From Mesodorylaimus sp. YZB2_4 (lineage: Eukaryota > Nematoda > Enoplea > Dorylaimida > Dorylaimidae), in contig JASANH010000233.1 of the NCBI GenBank assembly GCA_030248295.1, positions 310,001 through 374,000 on the forward strand: 64,000 nucleotides of DNA, read 5' to 3'. This document shows, in pieces, positions 11,601 to 23,480 of the stretch (within the stretch, counting starts at the first letter, position 1; each line of letters starts with the position of its first letter). The notes beneath the pieces are model-generated. The model saw only the letters and a program-made list of their open reading frames with translations, had not been told where the DNA came from and did not search any database. The translations under genes were made by a program, and so were the position numbers.

Positions 11601-14600
11601 ATTTCAAAATGAATGGAATTGTCGCTAGTCGAATTCCAAGAACAAGTGGACTGCCATGCTTGTATATTAGCCTCTGTGAAGCGAGAAAGAGGATCTGCTT
11701 AGGAGGAAGGACGCCTGTACGTTCTGACGTTCCAATCAGTGGGAAGTCAAGTTAGACTGACTGATTTTCCATTTTGACTACGACTGTGTCTCTGTATCCT
11801 GATCGACCCTTTTTCCCCAATGCTAGAGAAAGACACTTTTCGACTGGATGGCATTGCCATCTCAGCTGGGATCAAATTTTGGACCTAAAGATTCTGAGTC
11901 ACCATTCACAGACAGTCCGTTTGTTAGGTTTGGGAATTGACTACTATGAAAAACCAAAACGACCGTCTGATGACCTTGGAAAATTGGCAAGAAGATGGCG
12001 GTGTGATGATTATGGGATACGATATATTCCGGTCCTTGGCCTCGGGCAAGAGCATCAAAAGATCAGATATGCGCAAACGCTTCGAGAAGGCTTTGCTGGA
12101 TCCAGGTAATGAGCATGTATGGACATGCGGGGGGGGGGGGGGGTGCGGCCTTTCTTCTAGAGTTTGTCAGCTAAAAGTTGTCGAGGTGCCCCTCTGCTTT
12201 GGGGTCTCCTGGAGAAGCATGGTTCGCTCCTCCACCTTCCGTAGGATTTAGAAAAAGAATGATTTGTCGGTAGCAGGTGCCGTTATCGCATAGTTGTAAA
12301 AAGCAGCGGGAAATTTATCTTTTTTTGGCTGAGAAGTTCAATTTTAAATGGCGGGAAGATTTGCATAAATGGAGATTATCTCTGCTTGCCCATACATCGT
12401 AGGGAAGGAGGCCAAACAGGGGGCTCGATCCAGTCTTGATGCGCAACGGTAGTCGCTGGATAGCATGAACATGTTTTGACTTCAATTTCAGGAGCGGATA
12501 TCGTTGTTTGCGACGAAGGTCATATTTTGAAGAATGAGAAGACTGGCATTAGTCAAGTGGTGAATCGAATCAAGACTCCTCGACGTATTTGCTTAACTGG
12601 AACGCCGTTGCAAAATAATTTGACTGAATGTAAAAAAGTTTGAACTGGGGAAGCTTAACTTGACTCGAAATATTTGCTGCCTTTAGACCACTGCATGGTA
12701 CAATTTGTGAAACCGAATTTGTTGGGCTCGAAAATAGAATTCAAAAATCGTTTCGAGAATCCTATCAAAAACGGTCAGTGCATGGATTCCACGCCGAGGG
12801 ATGTCAGATTGATGAAACAACGTGCTCATGTTCTGCACTCGCTGCTCGACGGATGCGTCCATGTGAGTCTCATTTATTGGGGGGGGGGGGGGGGGAGTCG
12901 CTGAGGAGCTGGTGGGGAGTAGAAGGAACATTCATTTTCAGTCAGACACGCAGTTACAGGTGTCCAGGGATCAGGGGGTCTGGAACAAAGTTTCCAAGAG
13001 CTTGAATGAGTGTAAAAGTGAGGTGTAAAAAGGTAGCTTAGCGTAGGGCCCTTCTTAGCCTAGCCATACGGCTAGGCACGTCCTCTAAAGATTTGGCTTC
13101 ATGTAGGATGTACGCAATATTTTTAAATTTTTTGACGTCTTTCTTATGTCCGTCCTCCGCGAAAGGGCATCCGCAAGCGAAGGCCCCCCCCCCCCCCAAA
13201 GAAAACAGCAGGGGCCAGTTTCACAATCAGCTGGGACATGTCCTAAAGTTAGGACGATAAAATCGCAATGATTTAAGATAGGACTTACGGTGTCTTAATA
13301 TTTAGGACATGTCCTAGGCGATTGTGAAACTGGCCTCAGTTCTTCACGGGAAGTTCTTGTGTTAAGCGTTTTGAAATTCGACGTTATCAGAACAACAATA
13401 ACAAAAGATAACGTTAGAATCTGACGATCACGTTCACGTATTCTCGACAGGCGACTTTAGAGACTGTCAGTACTTGCGGCTTCCAACTCACCAACAGTAC
13501 TTGGCAATGTCACATTGTAGGAAAATACTCAAACGCGGATGTCCTCTCTTCGCCAACCCAACCCATTGGCCTGTCCTGGTTCTGTCCAAATTCTTCAATC
13601 CCTACCTCTCCTGATTGCGGGCGTCCTTTATTGAATGGCGAGGGGTCAGAATTTAGGATTTTCTTGTTTTTATATCCTGGGGTCGCCCCTTCCCGTTTTA
13701 AATACGCTGTATGTCCAAGAACTCATTTTGTTGTTTTAGCGTCGGGATTACGCGGCCTTGACTTCGGTGCTGCCACCGCGACAAGAATACGTAATTAATG
13801 TTGGTCTTTCTGAAAAGCAAATCGAATTGTATCGAGCTTATTTGGCGAACGTCGTGGGCGATTTGAATCTGGAATCGTTACGCGCTAGGAAAAGTTTATT
13901 TACGGATTTCCAAACTTTGCAGCGCGTTTGGACTCACCCGTATGCTTTATATTTGCATCAGTTGGAAGTGGAGCGAAGAGTAAGTGATGCGAAATCTCGT
14001 AATAGATGCGCTTTGAAGTGAAAATATTTTGATTTCAGCTCGATAATGTCGAAAAGTTCATTGATGATGAGGAAGCATCGACGTCCGGCTCGTCGTCTGA
14101 GAGCGAAGGAAATTGGTCAGATGCTGAGTAAGGAGTTGACCGATTGGGGTAGTTTGATTTCTTTGATTGCTCGTGGTCATGAAGTTTTGTTGTAGGGATA
14201 AAGCCAAGGAAAAAGACGATGAGGATGAGAGCGATGAAGGACCGAAGCGACCAAGGACGAGACGAAATCCAGGGGAAGAAAAACAATGTATGACCAAAGC
14301 AGATTGATGATAGGTTGCTGACCACACTCTGTCTTCTTGTTTAGGTGGGAAACAGCCCGAACGCCCGGATACGCCGTTGGAGTACCGCGGTTGGTGGAAT
14401 AAGTTTTTGACGGAGGAGGATTTTTCGAATATTGAAATGTCGGGAAAATTGGTTTTATTGTTCGAAATATTGAAAAAAAGCGCAGAAATCGGGGATAAAC
14501 TGTGAGTTTGCATTTATATTCTTTGCCTGTGTGGACTGACTCGATTGGTTTAGGTTGGTGTTTTCGCAAAGTCTGACCACGTTGGATGTCATTGAGAAAT

Positions 14601-16793
14601 TCTTGGCTGCTGTGGACGAGAATGAGTCTGAAGGGGATGGTCAGAGCTGGAAGTTTGGAATCGATTATTTTCGAATGGACGGTTCAACAACGGCACATAT
14701 TCGGAAGAAATACATTGAACGATTCAATGATTTGTCGAGTCTTCGGTAAGGGTTCTTTTTGATTTTAGTAGTATTGAAGAATAATTTGAGGATTTTTCAG
14801 AGCTCGTCTATTTTTGATTTCAACCAAAGCTGGTTCTCTGGGAACGAATCTGGTTGGCGCAAATCGAGTGATCATTTTCGACGCTAGTTGGAATCCGTCT
14901 CACGATGTTCAAGTGAGAAATAACTTTAGGCTCAGTAGTCTAGAGCTGGTCTGATGAGATGTTCTATAGGCTATTTTCCGAGTTTATCGATACGGCCAAA
15001 CCAAACCTGTCTATATTTATCGTTTTGTCGCTCAGGTATGGATGGTTTTTTTGTGGCTAGTCTGGAAAAGAATGAAGTTGATCTTTTTTTTCAGGGAACT
15101 ATGGAAGAGCGAATTTATGACCGTCAGGTTACCAAGCAATCGTTGGCGTTGCGTGTAGTTGACGAACAGCAAATCGAAAGGCATTTTTCGGCGGCTGATT
15201 TAGAAGAATTGTACAAATTTGAACCGGTTGATTTAGCGGCCAAGGAGAAACGTCCCATGCTGGCGCCCCCGAAAGTAAGAGTATACAAAAATTTAAGACA
15301 GGGTCTCTTGCAAACTTGGTCAGAAAGTGGCAATTTGACAATGGGGCTCATCAAGTTGACCGTACGGGGCTATTGAGGCCCCATTGCAGGGGCGGTTGTT
15401 TATTTGGCCCCAAAACAGTTTTGGTGGCTGAGATCACCCAAGCATGGTTGTTGGGGTTTTTCGTAACTTCAAAATTCAAATTTGATAAACGAAATTGTGA
15501 GCCAAATAGACTCCCGCCGAATCCATACGATCAACTTGAAATCATTTATCAAAGGGCCCCTTTTTTATCGAGTCTGTCTGGGCCAGCCAAGAAATACCGC
15601 CTGAATAACCTTTTTCTCGAAAATTTTCTTGTAGGATCTCTTGCTGCGTGACGTCATGTTGGACAAGAACGATTGGTTCATTGCGTATCACGAACACGAT
15701 TCGCTCTTGCAACATATGGAAGAAGAAAGTTTGACCGAAGAGGAGAAAGAAGCTGCTTGGAACGAATACAAGGCTGAGCGAGAAGGACGTCGACAGCCCG
15801 TGTTTTCATTGCCGGAGAGTAAGCGCTGCATTGTGTCAGCATGGTTAGAGATAAATAGGGTTTGTTCTTGGTTTAGTGAATCCTGGCGATCCCGTATCCA
15901 CGATGATGGCCATTTATCCGCAGGTGAAACATTGGATCGATCTGGGAAACAGACTGATATTGGAAAGTGGTGAACAAGTGTCGACTCGAATGGAACAGAT
16001 ATTGTCTACTTGGCTGCGTGATGTAAGTTTTGATGCTTGGTTGAAGATGACGGTTTTTAAAAGGGGATTTTTTCAGGAGCCATTACTTGCCATGAATCCA
16101 GTTCTCTTGATGGGAAAACTGCAGGTATGTTTATGGTCGTTAGCTGGGCGGGATCTGTAGGTGGCCTCCTTGCATTCCTGCTGGCGGCGGCGGGGGGGGC
16201 CATTTAACTAGGGAAGTACCTGCCTACTTTGGATCTGTTCGTTCAAACTTCTGTCCGACAAAACTTGCCAGGAATTCTGCCCGCTGCATACACATTGCAA
16301 GATTTTCTGCGCACTCGGTCTTGTCGGACTGGAATATGCACGGAAACAGCCCTTGGGAGCGGGCGGGAAAACTGTTGGCAGCATGATCGACCGAAGTCGA
16401 TGAGACAAAAAACTTTGACTGGCGCGTTACTGTGGCTGGAACATTAACCTGAGGGCTCGGCGTTTCCCAGTCAAGAGAGACCATGCTCTCTCCCACCACG
16501 CACGAGGGTTAGAGTCTCAATTCTCCCTGACTGTTTCGTTTTGGAAGGCCTTGTGGTTCCTTGCCAATATCTCCCTGTTTGCTTCGTTTTACTTTACGTT
16601 GCACTCCGGTCTTCCAAGACGCGAAGGTAGTTGGTGGCCTTTGTAGGAGCTGGTGACTCAGTTAGAAACGGTCATTCACAAACGAAGGGAGGAACAGACC
16701 AGTCGTTTGGTTCGTATGGCCAATAATCCGCTGTATCGTGCGACTCCTGGAGGAAGTGCATTTCCTGCGTACGGGCAATCGTCGAAAGAATAA
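8652..16793 (+). CDS. ATRX: ATRX/XNP SNF2-family chromatin-remodelling helicase
   Basis: ATP-dependent nucleosome remodeller that acts in heterochromatin and H3.3 deposition. Twenty exons: 8652-10036, 10242-10518, 10577-10717, 10770-11027, 11082-11219, 11928-12105, 12492-12629, 12687-12862, 13740-13979, 14039-14127, 14196-14287, 14345-14501, 14554-14745, 14801-14912, 14970-15035, 15095-15274, 15635-15818, 15877-16022, 16077-16124, 16647-16793. They give 1447 residues with phase kept throughout. Residues 1 to about 460 are charged and low-complexity, with three AT-hook-like RGRP cores near residues 210, 256 and 356. Helicase motifs: [13 protein letters not shown] (Walker A), [11 protein letters not shown] (the DEGH box typical of ATRX), [29 protein letters not shown], and [11 protein letters not shown] followed by [11 protein letters not shown]. 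Start chosen at MEKKESS, the in-frame ATG after a region without coding character. No cysteine-rich ADD domain is visible in these exons. Confidence 0.96.
13036..13085. repeat. Short hairpin in ATRX intron 8
   Basis: GCCTAGCC at about 13058 is followed after four bases by its exact reverse complement GGCTAGGC. The stem lies in the large intron 12863-13739, which also contains a G17 run, a C14 run and a longer palindromic element. It is probably part of an older repeat. Confidence 0.5.
13213..13335. mobile_element. Palindromic foldback MITE-like element in ATRX intron 8
   Basis: A 123-bp inverted repeat. The left end GGCCAGTTTCACAATC and the right end are exact reverse complements over the outer 16 bp, and the arms go on with GGACATGTCCTAAA on both sides. 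The centre (about 13255-13295) is unpaired. It has no coding capacity. I found no convincing target duplication in the flanks, so the superfamily is undetermined. It would form a long hairpin in single-stranded DNA or in the pre-mRNA. Confidence 0.8.
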
Positions 16794-17177
16794 TTGACCA
16801 TATGCAGTTGTCCGATTGAAGCTTTGTCCTTTTATCAATGTTATGAATGGTCCGTTTTGATCTTTTCATTTTTGGCTTTTGTAAACGTGATTATTTAAAC
16901 GATCTTGTCCTGTCGTATTCATAATCGTGCTAAGGACACCGAAATGATCGTATGTGTAAGTAAAATTCTCAATTCCAAGCGTGCAAGAATATCTGGGTGT
17001 GAAGTACAACTGAAATTGATGTTTGAATTTCGCGCATATTTTGCAAAAATTTGGTGTGCGGCCCTCGTTTCAGGAAATTGTTGTATAGTCATCAAAAATC
17101 GATTTCGACAGAGGCTGGGCCCTGAATATCCTTTGTTTGCGGTCTGTTTCGTTAACTTTAGTTTTCCTAATCGCAGA
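16794..17177. other. ATRX-RBX1 intergenic spacer
   Basis: A 384-bp gap between two + strand genes. It holds the ATRX 3' UTR and the RBX1 promoter/5' UTR. It is AT-rich, and no recognisable promoter element, RNA gene or repeat was seen. Confidence 0.5.
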
Positions 17178-18211
<1,034 letters not shown>

Positions 18212-18939
18212 ATCCTGAACTTTCTAAAGAAATCAAAGCTTTTGATAATTGAATTTTGTAAGGATTATTTAATGTAAGAAATTTAATGTCAGAACCCACA
18301 ATTCGTTTTCACTCATTAATTTGCGTTTAACCTTTATAAAAAAATAACCTGAATTCATAACTGTTATTCCTTCCATAAATTTCATTGCTACGCTTGATCT
18401 TGCACTTCACATGACGATATAAAAAAGGAAATACAACTGGAAAATCATTATTAGCAACGGAAAACAGTGACTTGCAGAATGGCGCAACGTAAGTACTCAA
18501 AAAGGAGAAACCCATTCGAGGCGACGAGAAACAACGAAGCATAGGCAATAAAGAGGAATCGATTGCAGTCAAAGCAGAGTAACCCAATCCGCACATCATT
18601 GCTGCGTGACTAGACACGAAACGGAGTAATGCTATGCGGTTGCGGAGAACACGTAGACGGCCACCCTTGGTCGAAGAATATGCGCTAGAAAAGGATCACA
18701 GCAAATTGTTGAATTCATCTCCACAATGACATCACCACATTAACTAGTTCCCCCAAATGCCTAGGCAAATTACAAGTAGCACAAAATTCCTACGAGTACA
18801 CCGTGATACATTACTGTATAAGTGCAACAGGCAGCTGCAACAATACATCGCCTAAACCAAAAAATATGGAATAACATTTGATGCCTACCCGCCGAACGTA
18901 GCGATATCTTCGTAAGCATGCTTCCATCCCTCGCGCCAC
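18212..18939. other. Convergent RBX1/PITP intergenic region
   Basis: 728 bp between the 3' ends of RBX1 (+) and PITP (-). The RBX1 stop codon lies inside an ATTAAA hexamer (18207-18212), a possible poly(A) signal. The rest is AT-rich with no ORF showing a family motif and no clear repeat. Confidence 0.45.
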
Positions 18940-20492
18940 TCAGTCAGCGGCCGTCATACCTCGAACTTGACCGCTCCTGCGTTGCTGCAAAAAGGAAAAT
19001 CAATTACAAGTCGTTTTAAGTGAGCGTATATAAGTTCCCAAAGGAAACACCAACTCGGTCCCTATTCATTCAACGTGCCTCTCAGCAAGTCAATGCGCCT
19101 CCAGGTGCTTATTGACCCGAAGCCCAACACTGGCGAATGTGCACCGCACTGCTCACATAATGGAACCAGCCGGAGAGGAAGCTGGAGTAAAAGCCTTACT
19201 TCTTCGAGTGCTTTCTGCGTCTCATCTTCCAACTTTCGAATGTCGTCCATCGTAAGTCCGTACCACAGGTCCGTCCAACAGAACACTTCGCGGTGGAACT
19301 TGTTGAATAAACGTGGGTATTGCTGAAACAAGACATAAGATTAACTTCAATTAAAACATACTCGATACAAACCGCTCACTTTCTGCAAGAAAGATTCAAC
19401 TCTGCTTTGAATGCCCCACCACTTGAATTCGATAGTGACCAACTTGTAACAGCACATCACCGGTTCTACTGCTTGTTTCCAATTGCCCTTCAAAGGACCT
19501 CGTCCGGTTTTCTTGGACTGATAAATTCGCGGATCGAGCTCTTCTTTGTAGTCCTGAAGAAAAACCGCCTTTTTCTTCCACAAAAGAACGTCCTCCACAG
19601 GTGGCAGGAATGGAGCCGAATCACCCATGGTCACGGATGAGCAAGCACCCAACGAAAGACCGGGTGAGCAGAGAACATGAGACTGCATTTTTCGAAGCCA
19701 GGCTATCACTTACTCTCGGATCAACCGGGTCATTTGCGATGTCTAAATAAATCACTTCGCGTTGTGCTAATAACTCGGGCGGTAACTCATGAGCCTGAAA
19801 AATCGAAGTCGCTCAGGCAAAACTTCGGGCACTAGCACAAGCCCCGTACGTTTTCCGTATTGCCCCGGTCTGGTAAATGCATCGATTCAATTTTCACCGA
19901 GAAATTTTCTTTCATGTAGTCGGGATTCTACAAAAAATTTGAACTGTCATAAGCACGTAAAAAGTGTGACCGGAAGACCTTACAGTGACAACTGTTCTAC
20001 AGTATGGGTACGCGTTCCACGCTTCCTCGTGTACTGCCAACGAACCTTTTGGTGCTAGTTTCTGAACCCACCACGGAACTTTTCTAAAGCAAAGGACTGG
20101 GTTACATAACGAGCTGTGGCGGGCACCATCATCTTTTCCTCCCTTCTCGAATTTGTACAAAATTACTTACGACTGCACGTGATAGATCTTATGGGTGAAC
20201 TGTCCCGTATTGTATTTTCCATTCAATAATGGAACTCCTTCGTATGGCTCGTTCTTCAAGACTTCAATACCTTCCCCGCCACCCGTTTCGTTCTTACTAG
20301 CTTCGGCTACCGACCAAAGTTGGGCCACTTGGTACTAAATTAGAAATAACAAATTAGGTCAGATCAGGTTGATATCTCGATAATACTCACTTCCTCCACC
20401 GTCATTGGCAGGACAATCCGGCTAGAAAACGAAAAATGACATAAAAGTTAGCAGAAACAGGGAAAACGCGCTTACTATTCTTTTATCAGCAT
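18940..20492 (-). CDS. PITPNA/PITPNB: Class I phosphatidylinositol transfer protein
   Basis: START-like lipid carrier that exchanges phosphatidylinositol and phosphatidylcholine between membranes. Nine exons in gene order: 20492-20476, 20421-20391, 20334-20171, 20083-19984, 19927-19850, 19794-19714, 19553-19380, 19322-19200, 18984-18940. They total exactly 270 residues, the usual class I length. Recognised blocks: [104 protein letters not shown], and a final GMTAAD like vertebrate PITPs. The paired WW of the membrane-docking loop is kept. There is no RdgB-type extension, so it is class I and not PITPNM. Without the last splice, the penultimate exon would read 45 other codons to a stop at 19062. 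Confidence 0.96.
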
Positions 20493-20816
20493 TTTCTATA
20501 CTTATCGGTTATCAACCGAAACTAGGAATTCCGAATCTACGTCGAGGAAGGACGTTGAACCACGTAAGCGGACAGAAGACGCAAACATACAGTTACTCCG
20601 CTAATCCAAGAGCAAAGTGCAAATAAATCTTCAGTGGAGCAGAGCGAGCAATGCAAATGTGGGCACACAAGAAACACGTCACCCCATGTGCCACAAGGCT
20701 CTTTTGTGGTAAAATGCTGTGAGCACAAAGCGCGCGCGAAATTTAAAAATCTGACCTACTGATATGGTAATCATAGAGGACATTGATAGGGCTTTGGAAG
20801 TCTGCATTGGGTCATT
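20493..20816. promoter_or_regulatory. PITP upstream region
   Basis: About 320 bp upstream of the minus-strand PITP start. It is expected to hold the promoter and 5' UTR. A GCGCGCGAAATTT word near 20732 resembles an E2F-type site. No TATA box was recognised. Functional role is inferred from position only. Confidence 0.3.
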
Positions 20817-20826
20817 AGACCTGACT

Positions 20827-21216
20827 CAGTGGTTTGAGATTCGTCTACCCGTATCGCTTGGTAGCGAGTAGCTCGTGCTCCTTCCAGGTTCGATCCCTGG
20901 TGACGGAGGTCAGTTTGCCAACCATAAACCCTCGCTGACCTTGCACGCCAGGCCGAGGGTGACTGACCAGGTATCGTCGAGGTCTTCGAGTGGAGAGACC
21001 GTAGCCAAACGAGGAGACAGTCTCTGTCCAACACCGACAGGGTTAAAAGCCCGCCCGCCATCGTCCCAGGAAGCCGGCGTCCAGTCCAGGCTGCCCTCGC
21101 GTGGTGGTGCTCCAAGTGTGGACAGCTCCTGTGTGTGCTGGTCCCCGCACAGCCTTGCTTATAAGGTGAGTGCTGGCCTTGGCCATAGGCAAACGGGCTT
21201 CAGCCAAAAAAGAGAA
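20827..21216 (+). mobile_element. tRNA-derived SINE with intact 10-bp target-site duplication
   Basis: A 390-bp insertion flanked by identical AGACCTGACT repeats (20817-20826 and 21217-21226). The head resembles a tRNA promoter: CAGTGGTTTGAG fits an A box, and GGTTCGATCCC at 20887-20897 fits the Pol III B box. The body is GC-rich and not tRNA-like. The 3' end is the A-rich CCAAAAAAGAGAA just before the second duplication. Together these are the hallmarks of a retrotransposed SINE inserted on the + strand. A related fragment of the 3' half lies at about 62155-62310. Confidence 0.88.
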
Positions 21217-21226
21217 AGACCTGACT

Positions 21227-22160
21227 GATCAGAATGGTATCTTCTATCTCTTGCCCCCGTAGCGAGAAAAGTACCTTCTAGCCAAATAGTCTTTTGGTCT
21301 CTCATCACGTGTAGGACCATGAGCGCCAACGAATCCAATCATTTTGATAAGGCAAATGAACCAGGGTAGTGCTCTGTACCCGCAAACCTACCGAAGCGTG
21401 ACTGTAGCTGATCACGTCACGGTCACGTGTGTGGCATGCTCAAGCGCCGCCTCATCTTTTTTCACCATTTTTTCGATAGTGTTCTTGTTACATCAGGCAC
21501 AGATACAGTATTCGCATGGAACACAAACGTTCGAAAAAACCAGGCAATCAGCACTCGGAAGAGATCTCACAAAATTAATTGCGCTCTACTTTTTTTAGTT
21601 GCTGCACTACAAAGAAATGAAAAATAGCTATGATCAGTAGATATTTGCTACCATGTTTAGGAAGCCAGACTTTACCAAGGTTTTTTGAAAATGATGCGGT
21701 CTGAGAATACATTTAGCTCGTCTTACAAGGAATCGAAGCCGCCTCAGTAGCAAAACCCTTATGTCCCCTTCTATGTCCTCATTCTCAAAGTCCACGAGTG
21801 CGAACTAGAAGCTCACCGTGAGCGGTGTGGTGCACCAGACCAAGCGCCGGAAAATTCGACCACGAGAAAACCTAGTTGCAGGAGGTCGCAGCATCACCCC
21901 ATATATGCCCTGGAACACGCCACCCTAAACCGTAAATGGTGGTCAAATATTTGAGTTCTGCTGCAGTGAAGAGCACCATTCAGCCCCGACAGTGTCGTAC
22001 TCGCTCCGATCAAAGCGATAAGACACCACGGGACCTCAAGTCAAGTCTAACAGCTGATGGTCCGTGGAAGTAAAGACATGTGCAAGAGGTGGATTTTGGA
22101 AACGCCTAAGACCGGAATCAGGAAACAAAAACAGAATGAGTTCCACTCCCGCTCGTGTCT
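21227..22160. other. Intergenic, no gene recognised
   Basis: About 930 bp of repeat-island DNA. Open frames of 60-85 codons here carry no recognisable domain and no splice-linked partners. No RNA gene, terminal repeat or regulatory motif could be supported. Confidence 0.4.
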
Positions 22161-22275
22161 GGGCCAGCCATCCTCCTGCCATTGGCAAATGTACATACAG
22201 GATAACAAAGAATGAACAGAAATTGAGTATTTGTGCCAGAAATCGCACGGAGTGATAGAGCGGTGACGGATGTTT
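22160..22275. repeat. Dispersed repeat, copy 1
   Basis: Begins with GCCAGCCATCCTCCTGCCAT and continues through TATTTGTGCCAGAAATCGCA. A diverged second copy in the same orientation lies at about 23338-23480. By eye the aligned parts are roughly 80-85 percent identical, with small indels. The family is not identified and neither copy has a coding frame. Confidence 0.7.
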
Positions 22276-23337
22276 TTCATTCTGTTTCTTTAGGGACATG
22301 CAGCCAGACGTGTGCACTGTGCTTTTTGCATACTGTAGGCTCCAAGTTCACCTGCAGTTAGTCTTCGGACCCATGCACAACTTTGCAGTACACGTGCATG
22401 CCTGTAAGGGGGAATGAAGATCATGTTATGCAAATGAGTGTGACCTCGTCTGATGTTAGGCCTGTCTGGTGATAATTGGTGATTGCTGTGTGTGGAGCTG
22501 GTCTCCCTTTGTCTGATGTGTGTTGTTTGTTTGTTTTGTGCCGGTGCACTATTGCCCTTGGGTTGATGCTCGTTTAACTAATCAGTGTTCATGCCTGCGT
22601 GTATTCGGTGCGGTCGAGTACTAAACCTCTTTCTATAAGACACGTTTCTTATATGCCTTGTCTCGCTGCTCTGTCTTTTACTGGGCTCGAATGACACATT
22701 CAGTCAAGCTGCATGACTCATCTGTGGGATGGCACGTGAAATGATCCTGTCACAATCAGAAAAGCGTTTCCGCCGTACAGGAGTTTGTGCCACTTTACAC
22801 TGCCGCCAAATTCTATTTTGAGGGTTTCACTTCAGCGGAGGCGAGTTTTCCTGAAGTTGGTCTGACTGCTGCAGTAGCCACGTGGCTCGGAGTACCCGTC
22901 ATTAGGCCTCTTGGACAAGACACCGACCTCCTTGGACGATGGCGGCAATGACCCAGGGCTGTCTCCTCGCTCCGATTGCTCCGGGTGAGTCACTCACATC
23001 CTGGCCAGTGAGAGTTCACGGCTTTCCCAATGCGACTTGCATCAGCCAAGGGCGAGCTCAGCCGCTCGCTCGCTACAGCAGTACAGGTAGGCGAACGCTG
23101 AACCCCCTATGCGATGCTATTATTTCGGGGCACTTTGTGTTCCAGAAAATTGAAAAAATAACACACTTGATAGAAATAGAAAAACGCAGTAAATCACTGT
23201 GATGCGCCCTCTTACATAAGCAAGCTAAGACTACCCAAAATACAAGAATGACGATCGCCACTGTCCAGGCTAAGTAAACGCTCCACCCAGCTTTTTCATG
23301 TCTAAGACTGTGGCAAAGCATTCACTTACAAGGACTC
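22276..23337. other. Intergenic, no gene recognised
   Basis: About 1.06 kb between the two repeat copies. It is mixed-composition DNA; the longest frame (22939-23202, +) has no domain or family resemblance. Nothing else was supported. Confidence 0.4.
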
Positions 23338-23480
23338 GAGCGGCCAGCCACCCTGCTGCCATTCACACGCATACAGGGTAGCAAAACGATGAATAGAAAT
23401 CGATTATTTGTGCCAAAAATCGCAAGGAGCTGCAGAATGAGAACGGAGACAAAAGTATTGAAGTGAAAAGCAAAAAGTTT
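23338..23480. repeat. Dispersed repeat, copy 2
   Basis: Starts GGCCAGCCACCCTGCTGCCAT and contains TATTTGTGCCAAAAATCGCA, matching copy 1 at 22160 with scattered substitutions and a short deletion. Same orientation as copy 1. Confidence 0.7.

Noticed and set aside
19062..19199. PITP C-terminus by read-through of the penultimate exon
   Set aside because: A consensus donor at 19199 and an acceptor at 18985 join to a 15-codon exon ending GMTAAD, matching the family's conserved end and length.
20827..20905. tRNA gene at the B box GGTTCGATCCC
   Set aside because: No cloverleaf with paired acceptor arms can be drawn, and the sequence continues as a SINE body flanked by target duplications.
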